DNA of 64,000 nucleotides from Rutidosis leptorrhynchoides (Eukaryota; Streptophyta; Magnoliopsida; Asterales; Asteraceae), in contig NC_092333.1 of the NCBI RefSeq assembly GCF_046630445.1, forward strand, positions 720,060,001-720,124,000, in the 5' to 3' direction. The notes below the pieces were generated by a model that made no database searches, had not been told where the DNA came from, and was given only the letters and a program-made list of their open reading frames with translations. Shown here piece by piece: positions 24,041-36,487 of the stretch. How positions within the stretch are numbered: position 1 is the stretch's first letter; every line of letters begins with the position of its first letter. Both the position numbers and the translations under genes were made by a program.

Positions 24041-26309
24041 CGTTATCAGTACGAAGAGCTTCATATGATCAAGGTTATATGAGAAATCACAAGTCACTAA
24101 TTAAAGGACCGAAGGTGAAGAATATATAATGATATCATCTTCATCATATACTGAATCGTAAGAGGTAAAACTTCCACTTTATATATATTTATATTTATAT
24201 ATGTATTGATATATTGATTCAAACAGTAGGATTTTTAAACATACTATCAATTTTAATATCTTATTACCAAAATTAAACAAACCAAGGCTTACCTTCAAAT
24301 TTCCAAATCTTGGCCTCGGATCTGAAAATCAATTTCAACTGAACATCATTGGAAGAGGGACGAACGCCATCAGCCAACTCCAAGAAAAAAATTCGAATTT
24401 GAAAACAAATAAAATTAAAAACAATAAAAATAAAATAATCGCTAATCACATTGAGTTTGATTCTTACAAGATTTGAAACTTATAACTATTTAAAGATAAT
24501 AAAAAAATAAAAAAATAAAAAAGCTCCCTTACGCCCATTTAATCATCACTCACACCCCTTTATATTATTGTTGTGTGCTTGTGCATACAACTAGCTATCT
24601 TGACGGCCCCACAAGATTACTTTGGAGTAGATAGTGATACTTATACTCATACTTAATTTATTATACAAATTATTATTATTGTCGGCAATTTGTCTGATTG
24701 ATTATGGATAATGGAGAGTTCAAGATGAGCTGTAAAGATGTAGGATAGCGACGGCAATTGGATCCTATGTATCACAAATTATCCCTACAATCTTGGTCTC
24801 ACTAAGATATCAATTATTTTTTTTTCTCACGTGCACCCTTTGAACACAAACCGGCACATGCTCAGCAACATCTATTTGGACTTCTGTTGGGCCACGATTT
24901 TAATCTAATACTTGGGCCAATATTGTTTATCTGTTGGGCCGAGGTTATTAAATTCCTATTGGGCCTCCTGATCAGATCCCACCCCATCAAACCACACCTA
25001 TTCGTTTCTGTTTCAATAAAAAAAAAGTGAATGACCTGCTGCAAGAAAAATCGAAACCCAACACCTTTTTGTAAACCACTACAGCCTAAAGTTGTCCAAT
25101 TAAGAGTGTTAAAGTTTCTTTATAAAAGTAACATTTTAAAATTCGAACTTAGGTAGTGCTTAACATGACATGAGGTGATACAAAGATATTGATGAAGTAA
25201 AATCATATACAACAACATGAGGTTTTACCTCCTTTCTTTGTCGATAACAGTCACAATTTTTCAGAGCTCCTCTTCTCTGAGATGAATTGACCAATAATAA
25301 ATCAATAATTGAATGAAATGAAAAAAAAAAAAAAAAGATAGCTGAGAGAATTGAACGGTGGAAAGAAAAAGATATTCATGGGGGAGTTGAATGGGGTAGG
25401 TGGGTAAGTGTGTGGAAGTTGTACGATTAAAATGAGTGTCAAAAGTTTGGAGCATATTATTATTATTTCTGGAGCACTATAGTTATATAGTTACCCCACA
25501 TAATATTATACTCCGTAATACTATAAAGTTAAAATTAGTACTGTAATTTTTATAATTCAGACTATCAATTCAGAACACTTATTAAAAACCATTTTTTTTA
25601 TAGATCCAACATCAATAGGCTATACTAATAAGCATACTACTATTCATTGTTCAAACCAATGGTCATTGAAGTGTGATGCATTACGGGTGATCAGGACCTT
25701 TTCACTTTATTTATAAACTTCTACAAAACGTTTATCTAAACGCAAAAAATATCAATAATTTATCAACCCGACGCAACGAGAGGGGCTTACCACTAGTTGA
25801 AACTAAACACAAAGCTTCTCGTTCACGTTTGCGCATCAAACGTTGGATGTCCTTATGTTACAACTTTAATTTTGTATATTAGGTGAAGTATGGATTGAAA
25901 GAGTAGCATAAGAATTTGTAAAAAATATCTCTGCATATATCTTTGATTTATACCCAATAACCAATAATATATAAATATAAATATAATGGAGAGGCATAAA
26001 GAATTATGTAATCAGTATTATACAATGGTGAAGGAAAAGAATTGGTGAAATCATATAGGAGAGAAAGAGAAGTCAATAATATACAATTTGAACTCACTAT
26101 GGTTAAATAAAAAAAAAGTCATAGGCGTGCAAACGATTTAAAAAAAAAAAAAGCTACTTTGACCTTTTATTCTTCCACTATACAAGATTTGAAATGATGA
26201 GAGTGAATCTTTTGAAAATATTGATTAAGTAAACCATGAGCGACCTTTGACTTATATGATCTAAATTTTCTAAGATGTATAGCTTGTTATGTATCACTCA
26301 TAAATAAAT
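24041..26309. other. Unassigned interior of the second copia element
   Basis: About 2.3 kb in the place where leader and gag should be. AT-rich, no gag motif found and no gene recognised. It ends in the minisatellite. Part of it may be later insertions, including the Helitron-like end at 25796. Confidence 0.4.
25610..25796 (+). mobile_element. Possible short Helitron remnant
   Basis: Ends CACTAG before T at 25796, preceded by a weak hairpin (CCCG...GGGG). A 5'-like CTATACTAATAAG lies near 25620. The stem is imperfect, so this is tentative. Confidence 0.3.
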
Positions 26310-26324
26310 GGTTTTAGACCATAG

Positions 26325-26790
26325 CGCATATGATTAAAAGCGCATATGATGAAAAGCGCAGCTCATATGATTAAAAGCGCATATGATTAAAAGCGCATAT
26401 GATAAAAAGCGCATGTGATGAAAAGCGCATGTGATAAAAAGCGCAGCGCATATGATTAAAAGCGCATATGATGAAAAGCGCAGCTCATATGATTAAAAAC
26501 GCATATGATTAAAAGCGCATATGATAAAAAGCGCATGTGATGAAATGCGCAGCGCATATAATTAAAAGTGCATATGATTAAAAGCGCATATGATGAAAAG
26601 CGCAGCGCATATGATTAAAAGCGCATATGATGAAAAGTGCATATGATGAAAAGAGCAGCGCATATGATTAAAAGCGCATATGGTGAAAAGGATATATGAT
26701 GAAAAACGCATATGGTGATTAATGAAAAGCACATATGATGATTAATGAAAAGCACATATGGTGATTAATGAAAAGAATATTGAGAAAGAA
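26325..26790. repeat. 16-bp minisatellite inside the copia element
   Basis: Around 25 variants of GCGCATATGATTAAAA with changes such as ATGATGAAAA, interspersed with GCGCAGCGCATATG. The last units drift to longer spacing (about 18-25 bp). Spacers are not unique, so this is a plain tandem repeat. Confidence 0.9.
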
Positions 26791-29732
26791 TCACCAATGT
26801 TTCTTGAAAGAATTCAAGGTTATATATATGGACCAATTCATCCATCATGTGGACCATTTTGATATTTCATGGTTCTAATAGACGCATCTAGCAGATGGTC
26901 TCATGTTTGCGTGTTATCAAGCCGTAATATGGCATTTGCAAAGTTTCTTGCACAAATTATTAAATTGAGAACACATTATTCTGATTACACCATTAAAAGG
27001 ATGAGACTTGATAATGCTGGTGAGTTAACATCTCAAACATTTAATGATTATTATATGTCTACAGGGATTGTTGTTGAACATCCAGTTGCTCATGTGCATA
27101 CACAAAATTGGTTTAGCTGAATCAATAGATAAACGCTTGCAGCTAATAACTAGACAATTGGTAATGAGTACAAAACTCTCAATATTTATATTGGGACATG
27201 TAAATTTACATGATGCGACATTAATTCACATTAAATCAAGTGCAAGTCATAAATATTCTCCATTACCAACTTGATTTTGGTCGAGAGCCAAAGTTTTCCC
27301 ACCATTAGAACATTTGGTTGTTCAGTGTATGCTCTAGTTGCACCATCACAACGCACTAAATGAGCCCTCAAAGGAGGATGGGGATATATATTGGATAGGA
27401 AACTTCTTCAATTATAAGATATATTGAACCCATGACGGATGATGTTTTTACAGCACGTTTTGCTGATTGTCTTTTTAATGAAAAATTGGTCCCTAGATTA
27501 GGGGGAGAAATGAAAAATAAAGAAAAAGATGCTTCATGATGTGAACATCAATTAAGGTATATAGAACTCGCACAAAATAATGCGAAATGAAAGTTCAAAA
27601 ATAATGCATATGCAAGAACTTGCAAATTAATTACTTTATGCATTTAAAGATACAAAAAGAGTGACTAAATCATATATAATAGCAGAAAGTGCTCCAGCTC
27701 GAATTGAAATTCCAAAAGCTGGCAATAATGTCACTCATGAGTCTTTGCCACGTCTGAAACGTAGAAGACCAATTGGTTCCAAAGATAAAAATCCTCGAAA
27801 AGGAAAATCAGCTGATAATGAGGTAAAATAAAGTGTTCAAGAAGAACCACAAATCAATATTCCTTCTGCAGAGGATATTGATAAATGTAAATACATAAAT
27901 TGCGATAAATTATTCAATATTATGGAACCGAAATGAAATGAAAAATCTTGATGAGATATTTTCATATAATGTTACAATGACATCATGAATAAAGATGATG
28001 ATCTGGAACCAAAATCTGTCATTGAATATCAAAATGGACATGATTGAGCTCAATGGAAAGGAGCAATACGAGCTGAATTAGAATCGCTCGATAAAATAAA
28101 AGTTTTCGGATCAATCGTTATCACTTTTAAAGATGTGAAACGTATGGGATACAAATGAATTTTTATCCGAAAAAGAAATGTGCAAATGAAGTTACAAGGC
28201 AAAACTAGACTTGTAACTCAAGATTTCCTACAAAGACCATAAATGAATTAGGAGGAAAACTTATCCTCCTGTAATGGATACAATTACTTATTAGATACTT
28301 AATCAACCTGGTAGTTATTTAAATACATCTCATGGATGTTGTTACTACTTATCTGTATAGATCACTTAATAGTGATATATATGAATATACCTGAAGGGTT
28401 AAGGTATCATAAGCATCTAATGCAAAACCCAAGGGAATATATTCAATTAAATCACAACGATTTTTAAATGGGTTTATACAATCAGGACGTATGTGGTATA
28501 ACCGATTAAATGACTACTTGATAAGAAAAGGGTAAACATATAAACTTATTTGCACGTGTGTTTTATAAAAACAATGTTCAGATATGTGATCGTAGTTGTT
28601 TATGTCAATTATCTTAAATAAAGAAATCTATGAAACCATTCAATTTCTAAAGAAAGATTTTGAAATAAAAAAATCAAGTATTACGTTGATTTACATATTG
28701 AGCATATGACTAATGACTTACTTATACATCAAACAACTTATACCGAAAAGTTTTTAAAACATTTTAATATGGACAAGACAAAAACCATTAAGCACTCTTA
28801 TGGTTGTTATATCTCAATATTGATACTGATTCATTTCATCCTCTAACAGATCATGAAGATCTTCTTGGTTCAGAAGTTCCATATTTTAGTGCAATTGGGG
28901 CTCTTATGTATCTTACAAATTATACAAGACCTGACATTTCTTTTGCAGTTAATTTGTTGACAAGGTTCAGCTCAACCCCTACCAAAAGACATTGGAATGA
29001 GATCAAACACATATTTTGATACCTTCGGGGAACTACCGATTTATAATTATTTTATTCTAACAACTCGAAACAAGTTTTGTTTGGTTATATAGATGCAGAT
29101 TATTTATCTGATCCACATAAAGCTAAATCTCAAACTGGATATGTATTCCTAAATAGAGGCACCGCAATATCATTGCGTTCTCAAAAACAAACACTTGTTG
29201 CAACATCATCAAATCATGCCAAAGTGATTGCATTACATGAAGCCACTCGGGAATGTTTTTGGTAGAGATCAATGACACAACTCGTTACTGATTCTTGTGG
29301 ACTAGAACGCGATAAAAGTCCAACAACTATCTATGAAGATAATGCAGCTTGCATAGCACAGATGAAAGAAGGGTATATCAAAAGTGACCGAACAAAACAC
29401 ATACCTCCTAGATTTTTCTCATACACTCAAGATCTCATCAAGGACAACCAGATTGAAATGAGATATGTTCAATCCAGCAAAACTCTGCCGATATTTTAAC
29501 CAAAGCACTTCCAACTGCTGTTTTCAGAACACACGTTCACAATATTGGCATGAGGCATATTCAAAAGATGTAACAGCTCATCGATGTCCATTTGAGGGGG
29601 AGTTAACTCAATGCTGCACTCTTTTTCCCTTGGCTAAAGTTTTTATCCCACTGGGTTTTTTCTTTAGCAAGGTTTTTAACGAGGCAGTACTAGTTGATCT
29701 CTAACGAAACAAAATTATCATCCAAGGGGGAG

Positions 29733-29972
29733 TGTTATGATATGGATGGATTCTCATTTTGTACGCATGCAGATGAATAGAGATGATTGATAATCTTGCA
29801 CAGTAAAATTATGAATTATTGATTACTATTTCACCTACTCTATAATTGAAGATGAAAACGAGTAATGTACAGTTAAGTTTTAGTATTATAAATACTCACT
29901 CAATTGTAAGGATATGTACACCATTCTTCAATAAGAATTTAATCTCTTCTTTCTTACTACTAAATTATAACA
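29733..29972 (+). repeat. 3' LTR of the second copia element
   Basis: 240 bp; matches 23806-24040 apart from one base and a 5-base insertion after TGTTATG. Preceded by a purine tract CCAAGGGGGAG. Confidence 0.92.
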
Positions 29973-29977
29973 ATTAA

Positions 29978-30108
29978 CCATTTATATTGATAATAACTAC
30001 AACAATAATAATTAGGGTTGATTAATTAATGTGTAATAAGTGAAAAGTTATGTGATTGATTTGTAATAAATGATAAAAGTAATTATTCACCATTTGTGTA
30101 TTTAGCAA
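29978..30108. other. Short spacer between copia element and Helitron
   Basis: AT-rich with nothing recognisable. Confidence 0.5.
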
Positions 30109-31263
30109 TCTATCTACCTATATATAGTTAATAATAGAAAAAATTTGAACCGCGCGTTGCTGCGGTTGTATTCAACGCGCGATCGAATTTGAATATACGT
30201 TGTTTGGTACCTAATATATCTAGTAGGTTGGGTTGTTTGTTGGACATGTATGTATATGTATGAAATACAGCCCGAAATATTTAGTATTTTTTTAACGATG
30301 CCCGTTTAGCGTATAGTTAGTCTCGTTGTGTTCGTAAAATTATTTCGAGTTGAACGGTGGTCTTGGAAAAATTTAACTCGCACCGAGCGAACACTATAGG
30401 GCCCGTTATTTAGTGTTTTTTTAACGATGTCCGTTTCGCATATAGTTAGTCGCGTTGTTTTCATCAGATTTTTTCGAGTTGAACGGTGGTCTCGGAAAAA
30501 TTTAACTCGCACCGAGCGAGAAGATATGGCCCGTTAAAATTTCGAGTGGAGTTAGTTTCTTTTATTTTAATAAAATTATATAATTACGATTTCAACCCCC
30601 GAAAAAGTGTAAACTCGAGGGGTCGTTGTGTAAAGTAAGACGAAGTTGAGGGACCGGTTGTAGTGTGAACGCAAACTCAAAACGACGATGGGATATAACT
30701 AAAACTATAAATCTAGCCATGTGTTTTAGTATATAGGGATAATAATTAAAATCCTATAATGATGATGTTATTATTAGGACAATTCTTTTGTTAAGAAAAA
30801 AATCAAAAAGAAAAAGAAAAAAAATCTAAGCATGGTGGGTGATGTCATTAATCTAAATAATTTTGAATTAAAATTAAATCTTATTAATTAATTATCTTAT
30901 TAATAATTATTTTAATTATTAAAATTAAATAATTCTGAATTATTTTAATTAATTATTTTGAATTGAGTACGAAAAGGTATAAAAGCTAGGCAGAAGGAAA
31001 CTAATTCTAAATTTATATTTTAATTTGCACTTTCAAAATAAAATGACAACCAATATTATCTCTTATGATTGGATGTGGATTGTTTAATATGCGTTTTAGG
31101 TGTTTGATAAAATGTTCAGCTCACAAGTTTCTTAGTCGGACTCTATGATTTCACGGGTCATTAAACTAAATAACTTTAGCATTTACGTTCACTTAATACT
31201 TAAAATATATCATTAAACTATTTCGTTTAAACAAACCCGTAGTTCCACGGGTCATTTCACTAG
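30109..31263 (+). mobile_element. Non-autonomous Helitron, copy 2 (about 1.15 kb)
   Basis: Candidate 5' end TCTATCTACCTATATATAG at 30109, preceded by A; 3' end CACTAG at 31263 followed by T, as expected for insertion between A and T. A perfect hairpin ACCCGT...ACGGGT ends about 9 bases before the 3' end. Near the 5' end lies CGCGCGTTGCTGCGG with a partner CAACGCGCG. The element holds a 129-bp direct duplication and no Rep/helicase gene. The 3' 500 bp match copy 1 at 12140-12676. The 5' end could instead be the TC at 30113. Confidence 0.75.
30275..30537. repeat. Two-copy 129-bp tandem repeat in the Helitron
   Basis: Two units, each running from TTAGT...TTTTTTTAACGATG through GTTGAACGGTGGTCT to GCACCGAGCGA. 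They are about 90% alike. Confidence 0.85.
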
Positions 31264-31339
31264 TGATGTTAATGTATGTGAAAAGATCAAGTAAAAGTAA
31301 CATATATCATCATGGAAATTTTTAAACAAATAGCTAACT

Positions 31340-31530
31340 AGGTTTTTGAAATGAGAGTTATAAACGTTTAGTGTCAAAAATGTAAATGAAAGCAAAGATT
31401 TGGACTAATTTTGAAAGTTAATGGACTTTAAGGACCATTATTGTAGAAGCTAACAAATTACACCGACCCTCTCCTCCCTAAAATATAAATATTACTTAAT
31501 ACTTGCATTTACAGGCGCCAAAACTAATTA
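31340..31530. repeat. Dispersed repeat, copy A
   Basis: Shares blocks such as ACCATTATTGTAGAAG, CTCCCTAAAATA and GCGCCAAAA in the same order with 40960-41140. Identity unclear; it could be a degenerate element or a host duplication. Confidence 0.55.
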
Positions 31531-31574
31531 CAATTCCGTACTGAAAATAAAAATGATGAAGAATCCTCCTTCAA

Positions 31575-31588
31575 ACAGGGGCGAACCT
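31575..31588. repeat. Target-site duplication, left copy
   Basis: ACAGGGGCGAACCT, identical to 32692-32705 across 14 bases; brackets the poly-A retroposon. Confidence 0.85.
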
Positions 31589-32691
31589 CTCTCTAGAAAC
31601 TTTTCCCTCCCATCTCTCTACCTTATCTTTTCAACTTCTATTTTCAACTTGCTCTTGACCGCTACTGATACATTCCTTGGCTCTTGTTCGCTGTTATCAT
31701 CATTTTGTAGCTGCTTTGGTAAGCTTCTTCTCCGGCCACCGGCACCTCGCCGGTGTTCCGGCCTTTTTCTAATTCGTTTATTTTTTCGGCGAAGTTGCTC
31801 CCTTTTTTTGGCCGGAGAATGTACTGATGGCTATAGCCGCTTCCACCACCGTTCTTGTGGTAGATGTTGCTATGGCTAGTTGGTCTTTCTTTCGTCGTCT
31901 TTTTTAATCCCTTTTTCGGCATCGGTTCCTTGCCTTCTTCCTTTCCGGCGTTGGTTGGTGGTCTTTCACCCAGTTGGTGGTAGTCACCAGTGGCGTTTCA
32001 GATCTGTTGCCTGCGGTAGGTATTTTGGCCGGACGCTGTCGGGTTTGTCTGTAATCAACTAGTTGCCGCGGTGGCTTACCACCCAGTTGGTGGTGGACAC
32101 TGTTGGTGGATGGGTGATGTGGATGAGATGTGGTTTTCGGTCTATTATGGTAGCCGGATGTGGCAGGTGAAGGAGAGGGACGGGGGTTTTTGGTTGTTTT
32201 GGGTTTGGTGTTGCTGTGACTTTGTATTGCGGGTCTTATTCATCCTAGGGCACCTTCGTGTCTGGACCAGACAACGATCTCCCTGTTGGAGATCTGGAAC
32301 TGGTTCTAGATCTGGAGGTGGTTTCGGATTTTTTTAGTATGGGCCCATCCTCAGACGGCTCAGGATGCTTACGGTTGCTGGGTTTTTATTATGGTTGTTG
32401 ACTGTCTCGGGTTCGGTTGGCGTTCTACTGACCACCGTCACTATTGTTGGTTATTGTATTTGTTACTTCGTGTTGGTTTATGTAGTGTCGCTGTTACTTA
32501 GAGTATCTTTGTTAGCTTGTTAGGCTTGTATCTGCTTCTTTCTCATTTTCATTCCACCCGGTTGGAATTATGATTTAGCGTAGCTTTTATAGCCGTTGTT
32601 TTAGCTTTGTTTGGATGTCACTCTGTATCAGTTGTACTTATTTGATTTTCGAATCCGTTATATGTTATCGTTTTTTGCCAAAGAAAAAAAG
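31589..32691 (+). mobile_element. Poly-A retroposon (non-autonomous LINE-like) with 14-bp target duplication
   Basis: About 1.1 kb flanked by a perfect 14-bp direct repeat and ending in an A-rich tail (GCCAAAGAAAAAAAG), the mark of LINE-driven insertion. GC-richer than its surroundings, with CCGGCCACCGG-like stretches near 31730 as in 5' UTRs of plant L1 elements. No reverse transcriptase motif is seen. The open frame at 31553-31879 crosses the target site and has no family features, so I do not call it a gene. It could be a deleted LINE or a retroposed transcript. Confidence 0.65.
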
Positions 32692-33550
32692 ACAGGGGCG
32701 AACCTAGCATATTACCCCCGGGATCCCGTGACACCACTAGTTGCGAATTTTTTTTTAGAAACGCTATTTTAAAATTATACATGACACCACTAAATATAAT
32801 TGTAGGATCCCATAATTTTTAAAATTTATAATTTTATAATATAGGCCACTAAAATTGGTACATTATTTTATAGTATGAGTCACTAATAAATACGGAGTAG
32901 AAAAATAAAAAAATTTAACCTCTTTTATGAGACCCACCAGTCCACCACACCAGTGCACTTTTTATTTTATTGTATTTCTTTATTTTACAATACCAAATAT
33001 TTAATAAGAACCTTCTTTTTGTTAAAACTCACCACACAACTTGCAGCTTACTCTTGAAGTTTCTTCAACAAAGTTTTTCTTCAACAAATTGGAAGTCCCA
33101 ATTCTAACTATCGTTGTTTATAAGGTATACTATAATTTTAAAACTCTCATCCTCAAAAATAATTTATTGTTTTAGAATGTTTAGATAATCATTTACGGAG
33201 TAGTATTTTAGTTAGGGTTTACAGTTATGAGTTAACAATCTCCTAAAGTTCTAATATGATTTCCTTTTAAGATTGAAAATTGTGATCTTGTGAATGGTAA
33301 TTATTTTCTCTAAATCCTAATATGATTTTATGTAAGTGTGCAGTACTTTTATTTATTTTATAATAAATGTAATTTGACAAAAATATGCAGTAATTACCAT
33401 ATCTGTTATTTACAAGAGTGAAAACTCTTCTCTGATTGATTATCGTGTTTAAACTCGCGCATCTATTCGTTGAGATGATGGTACTATATATACAATAGTG
33501 AGTTAGTCTTTTTTACATTGAAATATATGATAATTTGTAAAAAACTTTGA
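32692..33550 (+). mobile_element. Possible hAT (TTF-type) terminal fragment
   Basis: CAGGGGCGAACCTAGCAT resembles the terminal inverted repeat CAGGGGCGGATCTAG of plant hAT elements with TTF-type transposases, and the following AT-rich text is of the same style. No partner end and no transposase are seen in the window. The first 13 bases (CAGGGGCGAACCT) also begin at 31576 because the retroposon duplicated them. Confidence 0.4.
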
Positions 33551-34887
33551 TTTCTAATATGTCATACCCCCAAATAGGGCCGGGGTAAATATACCTTTTC
33601 CAATATCATTACACAGTTATATAAACGAGAACGACTCTAAATGAGACGTTTAATAAAATTAGAAATTTAATTACAGCGGGAAATGAATTGTTTTACATGG
33701 TAAACCCAAATGTAATAAATGTTTAACAATGCAAAAATATAAGTAATGTGGACTCCAATGCAACGGTAAACAAGCAACATAGGGCAACACATAAGCTATT
33801 CATCACATGAGACAAACATGCTTAAAATGTCAACACAATGGTTGAGTGAACATCATAGGTTTAATAATAAGCTTTAGACCACAAGATTTGTTTCAAAATA
33901 TCAAAATATTCAATATGTCACGAGTTATAATATCGAGCTAAACATTAACCCCTGACACTGTACGGGTGTCGGTAATCATTATTATGTACCCCCTTGACGA
34001 TCGGTCAATGGATAGAGACGTTACTCTCAATAGGCCTACTCACAATAATTAAGCTTGCAACATTTTAATTCCAGCAATTAACAATATTATGGCGGGGATT
34101 TGCATGTAAGAATACAAGTTAACAAAAGTCTCACGAAGTTGCATATCAAAAAGTTTAGGCACTTGTGTCTAAATTGTAAATCATTTAAAGCAAGCATGTG
34201 TCTCACCCCAAGATTTATAAAATACATTAAAATATGTAAAAACGGGGCTATGAAGTTCACCTTAGTAGCACAGAAGAGTTATTCCACAAGAGAAATGAAT
34301 TAAACGGAAAAACGTGATCGGAATCTCAACCTTGAGATAGAATGTACAATCAGAGATATATCCTAAAAGACTTAAGTATAATAAATATACTAATAATGAT
34401 GGTTTTCTAAAATAATTTCCATTTTCGAAAAGTTACCATTTATGAAAAGTTTTCACTTATAGTAACTTTCTAATTATAGAAAGTTCGGGTTATAATCTAT
34501 AACAAGACGTTGTACACCTTTACCAAAATCTCGTTGCTATCATACAAGTCACTCTGATAGTCACTTGTTACCGGGCGCTCGGGATTCTTGACCAGAATCT
34601 GTATCATGGCATTCGAAATCCACAAGCGGTTCCCATAAGGCAACAAGGACCACCCTAGGCCATATGTAGCGGTGAGGTTCGTATATAGTGCACGTTATCT
34701 TAATTATAACCTTCACATATTATAAGTGTATAATCTTTTATTATATAGCTAAGTTAATTATATAGTTACTATTTGTATCATATAACTAATTATAGTTTAA
34801 TAATTATATATGTATTATTACTCAAGCTATAATTTCCTATCTTAACTTAGATTAATTAATATCTACAATATACTAATTATTATCTCA

Positions 34888-34892
<5 letters not shown>

Positions 34893-34950
<58 letters not shown>
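34893..34950. repeat. (TA)n(CA)n microsatellite
   Basis: About 24 TA units passing into a short ACACACACACA tract. Confidence 0.9.
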
Positions 34951-34952
<2 letters not shown>

Positions 34953-35642
34953 TAAATGTATTATATTATTTGTTACTTAATTTACAAGATACTTAATAAT
35001 ATAGTACTTTATTAGCTCAATATTATCCATAAATACTTAAATAATTAATTAAATACCTAATAATAATATACATAATTTTTATAGTCTTAGTTAATTATAA
35101 AAATCAGTAGAAAATTTTAAGAAAGTAATTTTATAAAAATTTTATATTTATATTTGTTTCCATTCTTAAATTAATCACAAAACAAGTTTAATTCTACCTA
35201 AAATACTAAATAAACATAAATATTTATTTTTAAAATTTTTATAAGTTTCTTACAGTTAATAAACCTGTATAAAAATATTAAATAAAAGATTTCTTTATTT
35301 TTATAATTATCTCCTTATTTACCCTCTATTTACATAATAAAAGAGTTTAATTATACAATAATTATTAAATCGACCCATAAATAAATTTTTATATTTTTCT
35401 CAGACTTAGACAAATTTTATGAACCCAGAAAAATTACTTTTTATTTTTTATTTACTGTATATATTTTTATTACGAATTTCTCCTAGTTTCCATAATTAAA
35501 TAACACATATTTCGTATTTAGTTTTTATAAATTATATTCTGACCTAAATAATTAACTTAAATATCATACTTTACTGGAAAAATATTTATATAGCTTACTT
35601 AGCCTTTTTCCTATTTTTTATAAATATATATATATGTATGCC

Positions 35643-35645
<3 letters not shown>

Positions 35646-35703
<58 letters not shown>
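35646..35703. repeat. (TA)n microsatellite
   Basis: About 29 TA units within the solo LTR. Confidence 0.9.
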
Positions 35704-35708
<5 letters not shown>

Positions 35709-36330
35709 TAAACGGTTTTAATTAAATAAAATATAAAAACGTATTATTAAATAGTAAAATTATTTTTCCTAGATCTTATATTACTTATTAATAATTAACA
35801 TATATAGTTTAATAAACTCAATACATAATTATTATATATTTATTTATGGTTCGGCCGAAAAAAATACAAAACAAAATAAAAATAATACAAGAACAAACTA
35901 ATTTTCTGAAAATTCAATTTTTAAAAACTCATTTATCAAGTTAATAATTATCATGTAAAAAGTAAATTTTATTAAGCTTGTAATAATTTAAAAAAAAATT
36001 GTTGTTGTTGTTGCTTTCGGCCGAAAAAAAAAGAAAGAAAGAAAAACGAAAAAAAGAGAAAGAAAAGAAAAGAAACTCACAAATATTATTAGGGTTTTGA
36101 GAGCTCCAAAAGTTTAATGAAAAATAATGAAGTTTAAGAGTGTATTTATAGTTGAATAATACTTGGAGAACAAGATAAATACATTCCTTTTTTAAAATAC
36201 AATTAAATTTCTTTTTTATTATTATTTTCGGCCGACTAGGCCTTTTTCATTTTTTTCATTATTATTTTTATTTAATGTAACATTCTAGATTAGTTTGCAT
36301 TTTATTTTTCTTTATTTAATTAACATGATT

Positions 36331-36337
<7 letters not shown>

Positions 36338-36399
<62 letters not shown>
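36338..36399. repeat. (TA)n microsatellite
   Basis: About 31 TA units near the right edge of the solo LTR. Confidence 0.9.
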
Positions 36400-36404
<5 letters not shown>

Positions 36405-36487
36405 CTCACAATCAAATGATCTAGAGGGTTGACCCAAGTTTCTTAGTAATGTCTCTTAATTCTATCAGAAGGAAAGGAGGTAACTCA

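Larger units (their letters stand above)
23806..29972 (+). mobile_element. Ty1/copia element with near-identical LTRs and decayed interior
   Basis: LTRs at 23806-24040 and 29733-29972 and a perfect target duplication ATTAA (23801-23805, 29973-29977). The LTRs differ by one base and one 5-base indel, so the insertion looks recent. The interior keeps remnants of integrase (VLIDASSRWSHV near 26870, RLDNAGELTSQTFNDYY near 27005), reverse transcriptase (about 28000-28700) and RNase H (YTRPDISFAVNLLTRFS near 28922, YIDADYLSDPHKAKSQTGY near 29083). It is heavily broken, with dozens of breaks, and gag is not recognisable. The interior also holds a minisatellite and possibly a Helitron remnant. Clade not resolved. 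Confidence 0.88.
33560..36420 (-). repeat. Solo LTR of a Tekay-like gypsy element, minus strand
   Basis: The left edge TGTCATACCCC at 33560 is the minus-strand LTR end. It shares blocks with the other Tekay-like LTRs (ACATGCTT..AA.TGTCAAC near 33818, TAGACCACAAGATTT near 33875). On the minus strand a TATAAATA box lies at about 36150, followed by a likely transcript start. No coding region adjoins either edge, so it appears to be a solo LTR. The right edge is uncertain (CA at 36420 is a guess) and I found no matching target duplication. It contains three (TA)n tracts. Confidence 0.6.

Noticed and set aside
26325-26790. CRISPR-like regular repeat
   Set aside because: Units are contiguous or separated by near-identical text, with no unique spacers, in plant nuclear DNA. 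It is a minisatellite.
31553-31879. 108-residue open frame
   Set aside because: It runs across the retroposon's target-site duplication, so it cannot be an original gene.
32071-32337. 88-residue open frame in the retroposon
   Set aside because: Trp/Gly-rich from GT-rich DNA, with no domain.
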